Source: an uncultured Lachnospiraceae bacterium (GTDB lineage: Bacteria > Bacillota > Clostridia > Lachnospirales > Lachnospiraceae). From it: 33,597 nt of DNA. Below are positions 24,909 to 33,545 of this stretch, one piece after another. The stretch covers positions 1 to 33,597 of the forward strand of contig CANPUE010000023.1 of the NCBI GenBank assembly GCA_947577185.1. Direction: 5' to 3'. The translations under genes were made by a program, and so were the position numbers. Under the pieces are notes generated by a model. The model was given only the letters and a program-made list of their open reading frames with translations. It searched no databases and was not told the origin of the DNA. Positions within the stretch are counted from its first letter, which is position 1, and each line of letters begins with the position of its first letter.

Positions 24909-24938
24909 TTGAAGTCATCTAGCATTTTGGTATATAAT
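24909..24938 (+). promoter_or_regulatory. Promoter of the AraC-type regulator gene
   Basis: TTGAAG (24909-24914), an 18-bp spacer and TATAAT (24933-24938) lie just before a CGAGGTG ribosome site and the ATG at 24966. The surrounding AT-rich tract offers overlapping -10-like alternatives. Confidence 0.6.
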
Positions 24939-24965
24939 ATAATATATCAATTGTCGAGGTGATTT

Positions 24966-25844
24966 ATGAGTGAAGTTATTTTTTCCGTTTTTCCAAGTCA
25001 GAATTTTGTGGATTTAGGTTTATACCAGTTCGGCTGGGAGCAGTGTGATCCTTCCCATTCTTTCGGTCCGGCCGCCAGAAACCACTACTTATTTCATTAC
25101 TGTATTTCCGGCACAGGCACATTGATCGCAGATAACACGAAAGGCGATTTTCCCTCTCCTTCCTATCAGATCAAAAGCGGACAGGGTTTTATGATCTTTC
25201 CCAATCAGGTATGCACTTATATTGCCGACCATGAAATTCCCTGGGAATATGTATGGATTGAATTTGACGGGCTGCGCGTCAAAGAAGTCGTTAACTTCGC
25301 CGGCCTGACTCCTGACCGGCCAGTCTATAAGGCACGCTATAAAGATATTGCAGAAACAATGAAAAATGAAATGTTATATATTGTCAATCACAAAGAGGAG
25401 TCGCCCTTTCACCTGATCGGCCACCTCTATTTATTCATTGACAGCTTTGTCCGCGCCTCCACCTCCACACAGCTCGGAAGCGGAAACCGTCTGAGCGATT
25501 TTTATATCAAGGAAGCATTTTCCTTCATAGAACAAAACTTTCAGAATGCGATCTCCGTAGAAGATATCGCGGCTTCCTGCGGCTTAAACAGAAGCTATTT
25601 CGGCAAAATCTTCCATGAAAATACGGGAAAGTCCCCACAGGAATTTCTGATCAACTACCGCATGACAAAAGCCGCAGAACTGCTGAAACTCACAGATCTA
25701 TCGATCGCAGATATCGGAAATGCTGTCGGCTATCCAAACCAGCTCCATTTTTCCAGAGCTTTCAAGAATGTGTATACTGTCTCTCCAAGGCAATGGCGCT
25801 ATGAAAACGGCACGATAAAAGCTGGTTCCTCCAGTAAACGATAA
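24966..25844 (+). CDS. AraC-family regulator of the alpha-galactoside operon (MsmR/RafR-like)
   Basis: The 292-aa protein has an N-terminal cupin-type sensing domain (about 20-160, with NHYLFHYCISGTGTLIAD-like text and a PGQ-type GQGFMIFPNQ turn). A C-terminal AraC double HTH spans about 185-285 (VEDIAASCGLNRSYFGKIFHE, then IADIGNAVGYPNQLHFSRAFK and VSPRQWRYE). It is transcribed divergently from the binding-protein gene and most likely activates the operon when a melibiose- or raffinose-type inducer binds. Confidence 0.93.
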   Translation: MSEVIFSVFPSQNFVDLGLYQFGWEQCDPSHSFGPAARNHYLFHYCISGTGTLIADNTKGDFPSPSYQIKSGQGFMIFPNQVCTYIADHEIPWEYVWIEFDGLRVKEVVNFAGLTPDRPVYKARYKDIAETMKNEMLYIVNHKEESPFHLIGHLYLFIDSFVRASTSTQLGSGNRLSDFYIKEAFSFIEQNFQNAISVEDIAASCGLNRSYFGKIFHENTGKSPQEFLINYRMTKAAELLKLTDLSIADIGNAVGYPNQLHFSRAFKNVYTVSPRQWRYENGTIKAGSSSKR

Positions 25845-26040
25845 AAAAGATTTCCACCGCAGGCAGATGTCTGCCATGTGAAAACCTTTCTTATCTAAAC
25901 AAAAAGTTTAAAGGATTGAGAATACGCTGCTATTGTATCACAGAATTTTGCCCCATGTAAGGCAGCGGGAAGAAATTGCGTATTACAGGCAAAAATTTGC
26001 ATTTTACTTTTCCTTTTTGTCGATCTCAGGTTTCTCAGTC

Positions 26041-27834
26041 TCATTCTGCGTCCTCTATATAATACTGCGCCTGCAGCCGGAATAACGACTGATAGAGCGA
26101 ATCCCGCTCCATCAGACTCTTATGTGTACCCTCTTCGGCTATACCGCCATCCGCAAACAGCAGGATCTTATCGCAAAACCGGGAGCTGGCAAGGCGGTGG
26201 GAAATATAAACCATCAGCCTGTTTCCAACCGATTCGTCTATCATCTTATAAATATCATATTCCGCCTGCGGATCCAGCGCCGCTGTCGGTTCGTCGAGGA
26301 TAACCGCTTTACTCTGACGCAAAAGTGAACGCAGGATCGCTGTCTTCTGTGCCTCTCCCCCGGAAAGATCAATCCCCTCTTTGTCATAATCGCTGAACAA
26401 CAATGTATCCAGCTGTCTGGGCGCTGTTTCTATAAAATGCAGGAAACCGATCTTCTGTGCTGCCGCTTTGATCTCATCGTCTGTTATCCTCTCACTGCCG
26501 AACGTCACATTCTCCCGCAGCGTCAGGGTAAACAGGTTAAAATCCTGAAACACTGTAGAAAAGAGATTGCAGTAATCCTCATAATCGATCTTTCTGATAT
26601 CCACTCCGTTCAGATAAATCGCCCCCTCTGTGGGATCGTAGAGGCGTAAAAGCAGTTTGATGAACGTCGTCTTTCCGGCGCCGTTTTCCCCGACGATGGA
26701 AACCTTTTCCTTCGACCTGATCGTCACATTGATCTGATGAAGCGCGTCTGTATCCTGATTCGGATAACGATAACTCACATTCCGGAACTCGATCACAAAA
26801 TCATCATCTTCTGAAAGGCGGCACCTTTTCTGCTCTCCGGAACGAAATGTACTCGGTATCGCGATAAAATCCAGATACTGCCTGAAATATTCCCCGCGGC
26901 TGCCGATCTCTATGAAACCGTCAATGATGCCGCTGCATCCTGACTTAAAAGCATTCATGGCGTTAAAGACAACGGAAAAATCGCCCACTGTAAAGACTTT
27001 TTTGACAATGATATGAAACCCGAGAAGCAAATAGATCAACAATTCCTGCACAGAAGTCAGCGCAAAATTGATCAGCTTCACATTACGGTCGGAATCGATC
27101 AGTCTGTTCTGCAGTTGATAAAAATTCTCCGATAGTTTCCGATATTTGGAAAACAGAAAGTCCTGTGCGGAATTGGACCGGACATCCTTCGCATATTTGA
27201 GATCTCCCGCGAAACGCATGAACCATGTCATTCGCCTGTCTAACGGCCACAGTTCATTGTTCGCCTGATAGCGGAGCTGATTCATTCTGGAATTTGTAAA
27301 GGCATTGATCACGATGACCGCTCCTACGATCAGCAGGATCCTCGGATCCAAAAAAAGCAGCGTGCCGCTCACCACCACCAACAGCCAGATACTGGAAAAG
27401 AATCTGACAAGAGACGTGATCAGCTGATAAAAATTCTGTGCCATGACGCATTTCGTTGCCCTGGCAAAATGATCCATTGTGTCCGCATCCTGCAGCATAT
27501 AATAGTCGATCTCCGCTATCTTTTTAAAGAGCCGGATGATCCCTTCATATTCCAGTGTTTTTGTCTGCTTTTCCAGTTTGGAGGCGATGATCTGATTCGT
27601 TAGATTCAGGATCAGTGTCAGTCCCGCATAAAGCAGTGCATAACGGACTACATTTTGAAAGTTCCGGCCCGACACAAACTCGTCTATGATCCGTTTCGGT
27701 AAAAATAACGATGGTAATGTAACAAGTCCCGACAGAAGCACCGCAGCGCTCAGCGTAAAAAACGTACCTCTGTCAATCTCACGGATAAACCTGAAAATAT
27801 AAATAACATTTGTTTTTATTCGTTTCAACTGCAT
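26041..27834 (-). CDS. ABC exporter, fused membrane and ATPase domains
   Basis: The protein is 597 aa from ATG 27834, chosen for the GGGGGAGGA site 4 nt upstream; ATG 27867 in the same frame lacks a site. The N-terminal half has about six membrane segments. The ATPase half shows Walker A VGENGAGKTT (about residue 380), Q-loop VFQDFN, signature LSGGEAQ (about 490), Walker B AVILDEPTAALDP and switch H in YISHRL. No peptidase domain is present, so it is not a leader-cleaving bacteriocin exporter. Its substrate is unknown. As the last gene of the two-component/ABC module, drug or peptide export is the likely role. Confidence 0.92.
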   Translation of the reverse strand: MQLKRIKTNVIYIFRFIREIDRGTFFTLSAAVLLSGLVTLPSLFLPKRIIDEFVSGRNFQNVVRYALLYAGLTLILNLTNQIIASKLEKQTKTLEYEGIIRLFKKIAEIDYYMLQDADTMDHFARATKCVMAQNFYQLITSLVRFFSSIWLLVVVSGTLLFLDPRILLIVGAVIVINAFTNSRMNQLRYQANNELWPLDRRMTWFMRFAGDLKYAKDVRSNSAQDFLFSKYRKLSENFYQLQNRLIDSDRNVKLINFALTSVQELLIYLLLGFHIIVKKVFTVGDFSVVFNAMNAFKSGCSGIIDGFIEIGSRGEYFRQYLDFIAIPSTFRSGEQKRCRLSEDDDFVIEFRNVSYRYPNQDTDALHQINVTIRSKEKVSIVGENGAGKTTFIKLLLRLYDPTEGAIYLNGVDIRKIDYEDYCNLFSTVFQDFNLFTLTLRENVTFGSERITDDEIKAAAQKIGFLHFIETAPRQLDTLLFSDYDKEGIDLSGGEAQKTAILRSLLRQSKAVILDEPTAALDPQAEYDIYKMIDESVGNRLMVYISHRLASSRFCDKILLFADGGIAEEGTHKSLMERDSLYQSLFRLQAQYYIEDAE

Positions 27835-27879
27835 GCCGTCCTCCCCCCTGCCCGTTTTCCTGCCCATTCTCAGCGAATC

Positions 27880-28812
27880 TTAATTCATTGAACAGGAATC
27901 TTCCGGGAAAGAACTGCCGTTCACCGGCCACGACAAAATGATGCGCAGTCTCCGGCCTTCTATCTGCGCTCCGGCATCGCCGTCCATCCGCCTCATCAGT
28001 TCTTTCACGACAAACAGCCCAAGCCCGGAGGAACCTTTCCTTCGGGCCGTTTCGCCTTTATAAAACCTGTCAAACATCTGCTCCGGTTTCAATACGCTCT
28101 CTTCCGGGATATCATTTTCAAAAATCAACAGGCTGCCGCGCTGCATAATCGTGATCCCCCCAACTCCATGCACCAGAAAATTCTGGATCAGGTTCAGGAA
28201 AATGCGCCGCAGCGCTTCCTCATCCGCCCGGACGCAGAAATCCTCCGAAGCAAAGTCCACCTGTGGAGATACGCCTTTTTCCTCGAATTGGGCATACAGA
28301 CCTAAAAGGCATTCGCTCAAAAGCGGGAGCGCCTGCATCTTGTTTAGCGATAGCGAAAATTCTTCGCCTGTAAGCTTCGTATACAAAAACAGTTCTTCCA
28401 ACATCTCTTCCAGTTCCATGAGTCTCTTCACGGCGGCCTTCAGATAATGCTCCCGTTTGCCAGGATCTTCACACGCCTCTGCAAGCTGTACATATCCCGA
28501 AGCACCTGTGAGCGGCGTGCGGATATCATGCGCCAGACCGGAAATATTCTGTTTGAGCTGTTTCTGCGCCCTTTCGTACTGAATATATGCCGCGTCTTTT
28601 CCTGTTAAAACACGATTTAATACTCTGCAAAAGGCTTTCAACGGCCTCTGCGCGCTGTTTACTGCCAGTTCGATGTGACTTCCCCGTTCAATTTCTTTCA
28701 ATTGTTCCGAAAGAAAATGCAGCTCCATTCGCATCCTGATATACAATACAAATACAATAACAATTGCAATTATTAGTGCAGTGCAAAGAATTTTCAAAAA
28801 TAAAATCTCCAT
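27880..28812 (-). CDS. Short sensor histidine kinase with a single N-terminal helix
   Basis: The 310-aa kinase has one hydrophobic helix (about residues 4-25) and no extracellular domain. HAMP-like linker text is followed by the phospho-acceptor motif GLAHDIRTPLTGASG with H95. The ATPase domain has N-box LNLIQNFLVHG, FDRFYKG and SSGLGLFVVKEL. Kinases this lean usually sense through the membrane or through a partner ABC transporter, as in peptide-antibiotic modules. Its cognate regulator is probably the OmpR-type protein at 30836-31519. The order is unusual because the kinase follows the ABC genes instead of the regulator. It is preceded by a 109-bp AT-rich gap with an inverted repeat; the ribosome site is weak. 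Confidence 0.92.
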   Translation of the reverse strand: MEILFLKILCTALIIAIVIVFVLYIRMRMELHFLSEQLKEIERGSHIELAVNSAQRPLKAFCRVLNRVLTGKDAAYIQYERAQKQLKQNISGLAHDIRTPLTGASGYVQLAEACEDPGKREHYLKAAVKRLMELEEMLEELFLYTKLTGEEFSLSLNKMQALPLLSECLLGLYAQFEEKGVSPQVDFASEDFCVRADEEALRRIFLNLIQNFLVHGVGGITIMQRGSLLIFENDIPEESVLKPEQMFDRFYKGETARRKGSSGLGLFVVKELMRRMDGDAGAQIEGRRLRIILSWPVNGSSFPEDSCSMN

Positions 28813-28849
28813 TTAACCATATTTACTGTTTTTTTATCATTTTAATCAC

Positions 28850-28897
28850 TGACCGTTATGAAAATTTTGTTTCATTCCGCCGAAATCCGTACGGTCA
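28850..28897. repeat. Inverted repeat upstream of the kinase gene
   Basis: TGACCGT (28850-28856) and ACGGTCA (28891-28897) form a 7-bp inverted repeat separated by 34 bp, in the gap between the ABC-2 permease and kinase genes. It has no T tract after it, so it is not a terminator. It could be an operator or a weak mRNA hairpin. Confidence 0.3.
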
Positions 28898-28921
28898 AGT
28901 TTTGTTTTTATTTTTTACCCA

Positions 28922-29737
28922 TTAGATGTCCTGCTTAGCCAGCGCTGTCATGGACAAAATTCCATAAAGAGCCAGGAAACATATACCAATAACAAGTGCT
29001 TTCAAATCTGCAGTCGTCTGATAGCGTGACGGACCGGTAGAAATGTTATAATAGAGCGTGTAATTGAACCATTCTCCCAGACCAAACAGATTCGTAATTC
29101 CCATTACAGGATAGAGGATGATCCCGCTTCCAAACAGAATAACAGCTGCAATTCCCGCCCCGATGCTTCTTGTCAGAATACAGATCATAATGATCAACGC
29201 CGCAAACGCAGTCATGACAAACCAGGCCCATGTCAGATAAAATACCAGGTCCTTTATCGGGCCAAATGGCACCATACGGTGAAACAGCAGGTTCATCACC
29301 ATACCGAATCCAAAACAGGTGATCAGATAAAAAAGATTTACAATACCGATCGTCATCAGCTTACTTCCGATATATTTCCATCTCTTCCGATGCAGTGTCA
29401 TAATATTTTTCACAAAACCGCTCTGAAAGTCGCTGCAGACAAAAAGTGCCGCCACGATCCCGAGAACAAGGCTGTAACAGCCGCCATCCATAAAGCTCTG
29501 ACGGATCATCTCGATTACAGTCACGCCTTCTAACAGATTATTTCCATCCTGATACTCTTCTGTCAGCACGCCCATCCCGATCCTGGGTGCAAGTTCCTGC
29601 CCCTGCGATGTCCCCACCAGGAAAACAATCCCATAGCACAGAAAGATCGTCGCCAGCAAAAAGACCAGACAAATATATACCGCTTTACTTCTGATCATAC
29701 GATACAGATCCATACGCAATAAATTAAACATTTCCAT
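28922..29737 (-). CDS. ABC-2 type transporter permease
   Basis: The 271-aa protein has six hydrophobic segments (first about 17-38). It starts with MEMFNLLRMDLYRMIRSKAV, a typical N-terminus of lantibiotic-immunity or bacitracin-type ABC-2 permeases. A large loop after TM1 (..GVLTEEYQDGNNLLEGVT..) lies outside. Its start overlaps the ATPase gene by 14 bp, so the two should form one transporter. The likely role is removal of a membrane-active peptide or lipid. The substrate is unknown. Confidence 0.88.
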   Translation of the reverse strand: MEMFNLLRMDLYRMIRSKAVYICLVFLLATIFLCYGIVFLVGTSQGQELAPRIGMGVLTEEYQDGNNLLEGVTVIEMIRQSFMDGGCYSLVLGIVAALFVCSDFQSGFVKNIMTLHRKRWKYIGSKLMTIGIVNLFYLITCFGFGMVMNLLFHRMVPFGPIKDLVFYLTWAWFVMTAFAALIIMICILTRSIGAGIAAVILFGSGIILYPVMGITNLFGLGEWFNYTLYYNISTGPSRYQTTADLKALVIGICFLALYGILSMTALAKQDI

Positions 29738-30707
29738 TTCCTCCTGTTCCCATGCCTTTTTTCATGCCTTCCCTGCCGTTCATCTCCATACCGTCCGCGC
29801 CATCCATCCTGCTCAGGAAATATTCTTCCAGATCCATATGATGTGAAACGGAAGAATACACCTGTATCTTGTTTTCAATGAGAAGCCGATTGAGCCACGC
29901 GCCATCTTCTACATCATAAAGGTGTATCGTCCGGGTATCATAAACCTCCGCCCGGATATCCGGTGCATGCTCGGTGATCAGCGCCAGTGCAAGCCGGCTG
30001 TCGCTCACCTCGATCCGGAAATAATCCATACATTTTTTCTCCAGCGTTTCCCTGTCCATCTGTTCCACAAGGTTTCCGTCCTTGATGATCCCGTAATGCG
30101 TGGAAATCCTGCTTAGTTCTCCCAAAATGTGAGAACTGATAATAAAGGTCTTCCCCTCCTCATTCAGATCCAGGATCAGTTGACGGATCTGTCTGGTTCC
30201 CTCCGGGTCAAGCCCGTTAATCGGCTCATCAAGGATCAGCAGATCCGGGTTCCCCAGCAGGGCAATGGCAATCCCCAGTCTCTGCTTCATGCCCATCGAA
30301 AAATGTTTCACCCGCTTACTTCCTGCATCCGCCAGCCCTGTCACGGCAAGCGCTTTTTCTATGCTCTTTTCGTCCGCCAGACCCAGGCATCTGGCCTTCA
30401 TAACCATATTCTGCCTTGCGGTCATACCCGGATACAGGCCAGCCGACTCGATCAGCGAACCAACCCTCCTTGCGGTCACCTCATCGTTTCCGGGCTTTCC
30501 AAACAAAAGAATCTCTCCCTCATCCGGTTTCGCCAGTCCGCACAGCATTTTGAGCGTAGTAGACTTTCCCGCACCGTTTCTGCCGATAAAGCCGTAAATC
30601 GCTCCCTCCTCCACTTTCATATCCATATGGTCTACCGCGGCTTTTCCTTTATAAATCTTCGTTAACGCCCTCGTCTCCACGACAGACACTTTCTTATTCT
30701 GAACCAT
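29724..30707 (-). CDS. ABC transporter ATPase (BcrA/LanF-like)
   Basis: The protein is 327 aa from ATG 30707, chosen for the AAAGGAG site; an in-frame ATG at 30755 has none. It shows Walker A GFIGRNGAGKSTT (about residue 40), a shortened signature FSMGMKQRLG (about 137), Walker B DLLILDEPINGLDPEG and switch H in SSHIL. The FSMGMKQR signature and the C-terminal extension (about 220-327, ending in a Met/Gly-rich tail) are typical of BcrA/LanF-type ATPases that pair with ABC-2 permeases for self-immunity or resistance. It is translationally coupled to the permease. Confidence 0.93.
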   Translation of the reverse strand: MVQNKKVSVVETRALTKIYKGKAAVDHMDMKVEEGAIYGFIGRNGAGKSTTLKMLCGLAKPDEGEILLFGKPGNDEVTARRVGSLIESAGLYPGMTARQNMVMKARCLGLADEKSIEKALAVTGLADAGSKRVKHFSMGMKQRLGIAIALLGNPDLLILDEPINGLDPEGTRQIRQLILDLNEEGKTFIISSHILGELSRISTHYGIIKDGNLVEQMDRETLEKKCMDYFRIEVSDSRLALALITEHAPDIRAEVYDTRTIHLYDVEDGAWLNRLLIENKIQVYSSVSHHMDLEEYFLSRMDGADGMEMNGREGMKKGMGTGGNGNV

Positions 30708-30791
30708 CCAGTCTTTACTCCTTTCTGCTCTTTTCTCCCCAATGGTCATCACCATCTGTAATACATTGTAATTCCCGAAGTTTCAAAAAGC

Positions 30792-30820
30792 GTTCAGAAA
30801 AGTTTAAGAAATGTTAAAGT
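30792..30820 (-). promoter_or_regulatory. Tandem repeats upstream of the ABC genes (response-regulator site)
   Basis: On the + strand, GTTCAGAAAA (30792), GTTTAAGAAAT (30802) and GTTAAAGT (30813) repeat with a 10-11 bp period, one helical turn. This is how OmpR-family dimers bind in tandem. They lie between the regulator stop and the ATPase gene, upstream of a leftward TACAAT-like -10 with no proper -35. Confidence 0.55.
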
Positions 30821-30835
30821 TTGCAAAAGCATACA

Positions 30836-31519
30836 TTACAACAACTGAAATCCCAGTCCCCACACGGTCCGGATATAAGAATCGGTCCCGCTTTCTTTTA
30901 GTTTAGACCGAATATTGCTGATATGCACATTGATTGTCTTATCCTCTGCAAAATACGCTTCCCCCCATGCATATTCATAAATCATCTGTTTCGAAAATAC
31001 CCTCCTGGGATTGCGGATCAGCAGTTCCAGAATCAGAAATTCGTGTTTCGTGAGTGTGATCTTCTCGCCGGCTGCCGTCATCTCCTGCGTCTCCGGGTTC
31101 ATTTGCCACTCTTTATACTGATAAATGATCGAATCCGCCCCCGCACTGTCTCCGGCGGATTTCTTATCCTGACGGCGTAACTGTACCTGAATCCGCACCA
31201 AAAGCTCGGGAAATGCAAAGGGCTTACAGATATAGTCGTCTGCCCCCGCCGAAAGTACATCCACTTTACTTTCCAGTCCGCTCCTGGCTGACAGTACGAT
31301 AACGGGTGTTTTCTTTGAAAAAACCGCCACCTGATCTTCTCCTGGAATACCCGGAAGCATCAGATCTAACAGAATCAGATCAAATTCTTCCATCGAAAAG
31401 AGCAGCTTTGCCTCGCTCCCGGAAAATGCCTGCACACAGACATAACCGTGTTCCTGCAGATACTCTTTTATCATCTGATTATTTTCCACGTCATCCTCTA
31501 CGATCAACAATCGTTCCAT
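30836..31519 (-). CDS. OmpR-family response regulator
   Basis: The 227-aa protein has a receiver domain (1-115) with acidic D9-D10, phospho-acceptor D52 in LILLDLMLPG, and KP in ADDYICKPFAF. A C-terminal winged helix (about 130-227) has TKHEFLILELLIRNPRRVFS and TVWGLGFQLL. It probably receives phosphate from the kinase at 27880-28812 and controls the intervening ABC genes through the GTT repeats just downstream of its own gene. Confidence 0.95.
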   Translation of the reverse strand: MERLLIVEDDVENNQMIKEYLQEHGYVCVQAFSGSEAKLLFSMEEFDLILLDLMLPGIPGEDQVAVFSKKTPVIVLSARSGLESKVDVLSAGADDYICKPFAFPELLVRIQVQLRRQDKKSAGDSAGADSIIYQYKEWQMNPETQEMTAAGEKITLTKHEFLILELLIRNPRRVFSKQMIYEYAWGEAYFAEDKTINVHISNIRSKLKESGTDSYIRTVWGLGFQLL

Positions 31520-31581
31520 CCGTTTCTTTTCCCTCCCCTCAGCAGTCTGTCACGCAGGCTCTACACGCCCGCAGTCTCATT

Positions 31582-32639
31582 TCACAGCGATTCCTCCTGC
31601 TCAAAGCTCCTTTCCGTAAATTGAAACAGTTCCGCCTCTATCTGCCGCACATCTGGCGCAACAGGTGTCTGGATCACACACCCCTGACTGCGCAGCCCAT
31701 GCTTTCCAACAGCCTCATCCGGCCGTATGTGCATCAGCATGGTACTGAGATTGCCTGTTCTTTCCTCCACCTCAGCATCCAGAAATTCCCTGCTGTAAAA
31801 AACAAGGCCCCCTGCGCCGTACACTCATACTCAATCCCCAGATAGCAGGTTCCCCTGGGGCAGTTCTCGCTCAGGGACCGGTAGAACCCTTCTTTGTAAT
31901 GGTCAAATTCCTCTTTCGTCATTTTCTGCGCCAATCGCGGATCCTGCATCTGCTTTTGAAACATCTTCTCAAATCCTTCCCAGACGTCCATCACAAAAAC
32001 CCTGTTCAAATAACACACGGCCTTTTTATCTCCGCCGTAGGTGAATGGGATCTCCTGTTCCTCTCCCACTGTGAGCAGGATCGGCTCCTGTATATAGAAG
32101 CTCTCCCCTCTTCTGCGGGCAGTGACTGAAATATCCTCTTCGGACCATACAGGCAGCGTATCGACTTCCGTACGAAACGACAGTTCCGTAAGCCATACAT
32201 TCTGCCAGTCCAGTGTCTGAAACCCGCTGTCTGACGGCAGATGCCAGCCGACTTTCATCATCTCAGATAACAAAAGAGCACTCCTGCAGTCAAAACCTGT
32301 CTCAAACGCCATAGGGCCTGACGTGCTGCTTCTGGTTTCCAGTCTCGTCTTTCCGATGCCTATCGCGCTGACACCCGAAAAATAGCTGTCTGGTCCCTGT
32401 GTCACGATCCTGTCATCTCTATTGGAATAACGTATGTTTCCTTTCTGACAGCACAGCCTTTTCTTCATCCGCTCATCTATGATCGGCTCCTGCCGCTCTA
32501 TGACGTACAAAAAGGCTTCTGCGCGCCTGCGTGTCATGCCAATGATATGGTATCGCTTCCCGTCTTTTACAACGTCCCTTCCGACCGGCATGATCTCATC
32601 ATATTCCGTTCTGGCCTGCTCCAACTGTTCAAAATTCAT
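31582..32639 (-). pseudogene. Frameshifted gene of unknown function (about 352 aa if restored)
   Basis: The upstream frame runs from ATG 32639 to a stop at 31734 (301 aa). At the G5 tract (C run at 31808-31812 on the + strand) the protein text GIEYECTAQGALFFTAGNF gives way to nonsense-like sequence. The -1/+2 frame reads GAGGLVFYSREFLDAEVEER and continues to a natural-looking end at 31582. One extra G in the tract would join both into one protein of about 352 aa. I do not recognise the family. The body is soluble and mixed, with EEQEIPFTYGGDKKAVCYLN and a C-P-R-G-T-C motif. The start overlaps the YbaK-like gene by 4 bp (ATGA), so it was co-translated. It may be a real mutation, a slippage-switched gene or a sequencing error. 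Confidence 0.65.
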
Positions 32640-33208
32640 CCTTCAACTTCCCTTCCTGATTGATCCCCTTTCGCCTTTTCCGCCCATACGTCCGTCATTC
32701 CTGTCCTCATGTGTTCCGCAATACGGATTCGGTTCTCACATGCCTGCCATTTAGCGACGTCTACCCATCCTGCAAACGCCGAATATCTTTCCAGTTCCTC
32801 GATCGTCAGCTCGATCGCGCTGTTGCTGCTGCCGCATGCCGGAAAAACAGTCTGGAAGCGCTTCAGCGACTCATCCAGATAAACGGTCACTCCGTCATTG
32901 ACTGCGAATGGACAAATCCCCCCAATGGCATGTCCGATCCATTCTTCCGCCTCCTGCGGCGTCAGCATTTTCGGCTTAGTCCCAAACCGGGCTTTATATT
33001 TCGCATTATCGATCTTCACGTCCCCGGCGGCAACGATCAGAATCGGCTCTTCTCCGATCTTAAATGAAAGCGTCTTAGCGATCCTGCAAGGTTCGCAGTC
33101 GAGCGCCTTCGCCGCCAGTTCCACGGTCGCGCTGGATACCGCAAACTCCTGTATACGCTCTTCCATTCCGTATTGATTAAAATATCTTTTGACTTTCTCA
33201 ATCGCCAT
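32636..33208 (-). CDS. YbaK/EbsC-family aminoacyl-tRNA editing protein
   Basis: The 190-aa protein belongs to the YbaK/ProX editing superfamily, which hydrolyses mischarged tRNAs such as Cys-tRNA-Pro or Ala-tRNA-Pro. Visible landmarks are CRIAKTLSFK with the conserved K45, PILIVAAGDVKIDNAKY, and IGHAIGGICPFAVNDGVTVYLDESL. The C-terminal 35 residues extend beyond the usual domain. A GGAG ribosome site precedes the ATG. The gene lies immediately downstream of a tRNA cluster in the same direction but behind its terminator, so co-regulation is not implied. The precise tRNA substrate cannot be read from sequence. Confidence 0.92.
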   Translation of the reverse strand: MAIEKVKRYFNQYGMEERIQEFAVSSATVELAAKALDCEPCRIAKTLSFKIGEEPILIVAAGDVKIDNAKYKARFGTKPKMLTPQEAEEWIGHAIGGICPFAVNDGVTVYLDESLKRFQTVFPACGSSNSAIELTIEELERYSAFAGWVDVAKWQACENRIRIAEHMRTGMTDVWAEKAKGDQSGREVEG

Positions 33209-33288
33209 GATAAAAATGCTCCTTTCTAATCGCAGATTTTATTCGCTCAATCGCGTCATTTCCCATTGCTAAACGATGTGAAAATAAA

Positions 33289-33322
33289 AAAGAATCCAAA
33301 ACAATGCACGTCTGGACTCTTT
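33289..33322 (-). terminator. Terminator of the tRNA cluster
   Basis: On the minus strand, AGAGTCCA pairs with TGGATTCT (one G-T pair) across a 14-nt loop, followed by a TTTTTTATTTT tract. It lies 11 bp beyond the tRNA-Leu 3' end. Confidence 0.8.
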
Positions 33323-33333
33323 CTTGATTATAG

Positions 33334-33417
33334 TGCTGGTGGCCGGACTTGAACCGGCACGATGTTGCCACCGAAGGATTTTAAGTCCTTTGCGTCTGCC
33401 TATTCCGCCACACCAGC
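33334..33417 (-). tRNA. tRNA-Leu(TAA)
   Basis: The 84-nt class II tRNA has acceptor GCTGGTG/CACCAGC and discriminator A. The anticodon arm is AAGGA-CTTAAAA-TCCTT (anticodon TAA), with the long variable arm CGGTGGCAACATCG. The T arm has GGTTCAAGTCC. Confidence 0.95.
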
Positions 33418-33440
33418 ATGGCCTGATTAGAAGTGATAAA

Positions 33441-33513
33441 TGGGACCTATAGGGCTCGAACCTATGACCCTCTGCTTGTAAGGCAGATGCTCTCCCAGCT
33501 GAGCTAAGATCCC
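33441..33513 (-). tRNA. tRNA-Val(TAC)
   Basis: This is a complete 73-nt cloverleaf. The acceptor is GGGATCT with AGGTCCC, the anticodon arm is TCTGC-CTTACAA-GCAGA (anticodon TAC), and the T arm has GGTTCGAGCCC. No CCA is encoded. It lies 23 bp upstream of tRNA-Leu. Confidence 0.95.
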
Positions 33514-33545
33514 AACTTATAAAATTATAAGACATTTGTCTCAAA

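Noticed and set aside
25862..25875. Small GGCAG/CTGCC hairpin after the AraC-type regulator gene
   Set aside because: The five-bp stem has no T tract, which is too weak to call a terminator.
25895..26002. 35-aa leftward open frame (ATG 26002) with two cysteines behind the ABC exporter, considered as an exported peptide
   Set aside because: The ribosome site is mediocre, there is no leader or double-glycine motif, and it lies between converging genes. It is kept only as a weak possibility.
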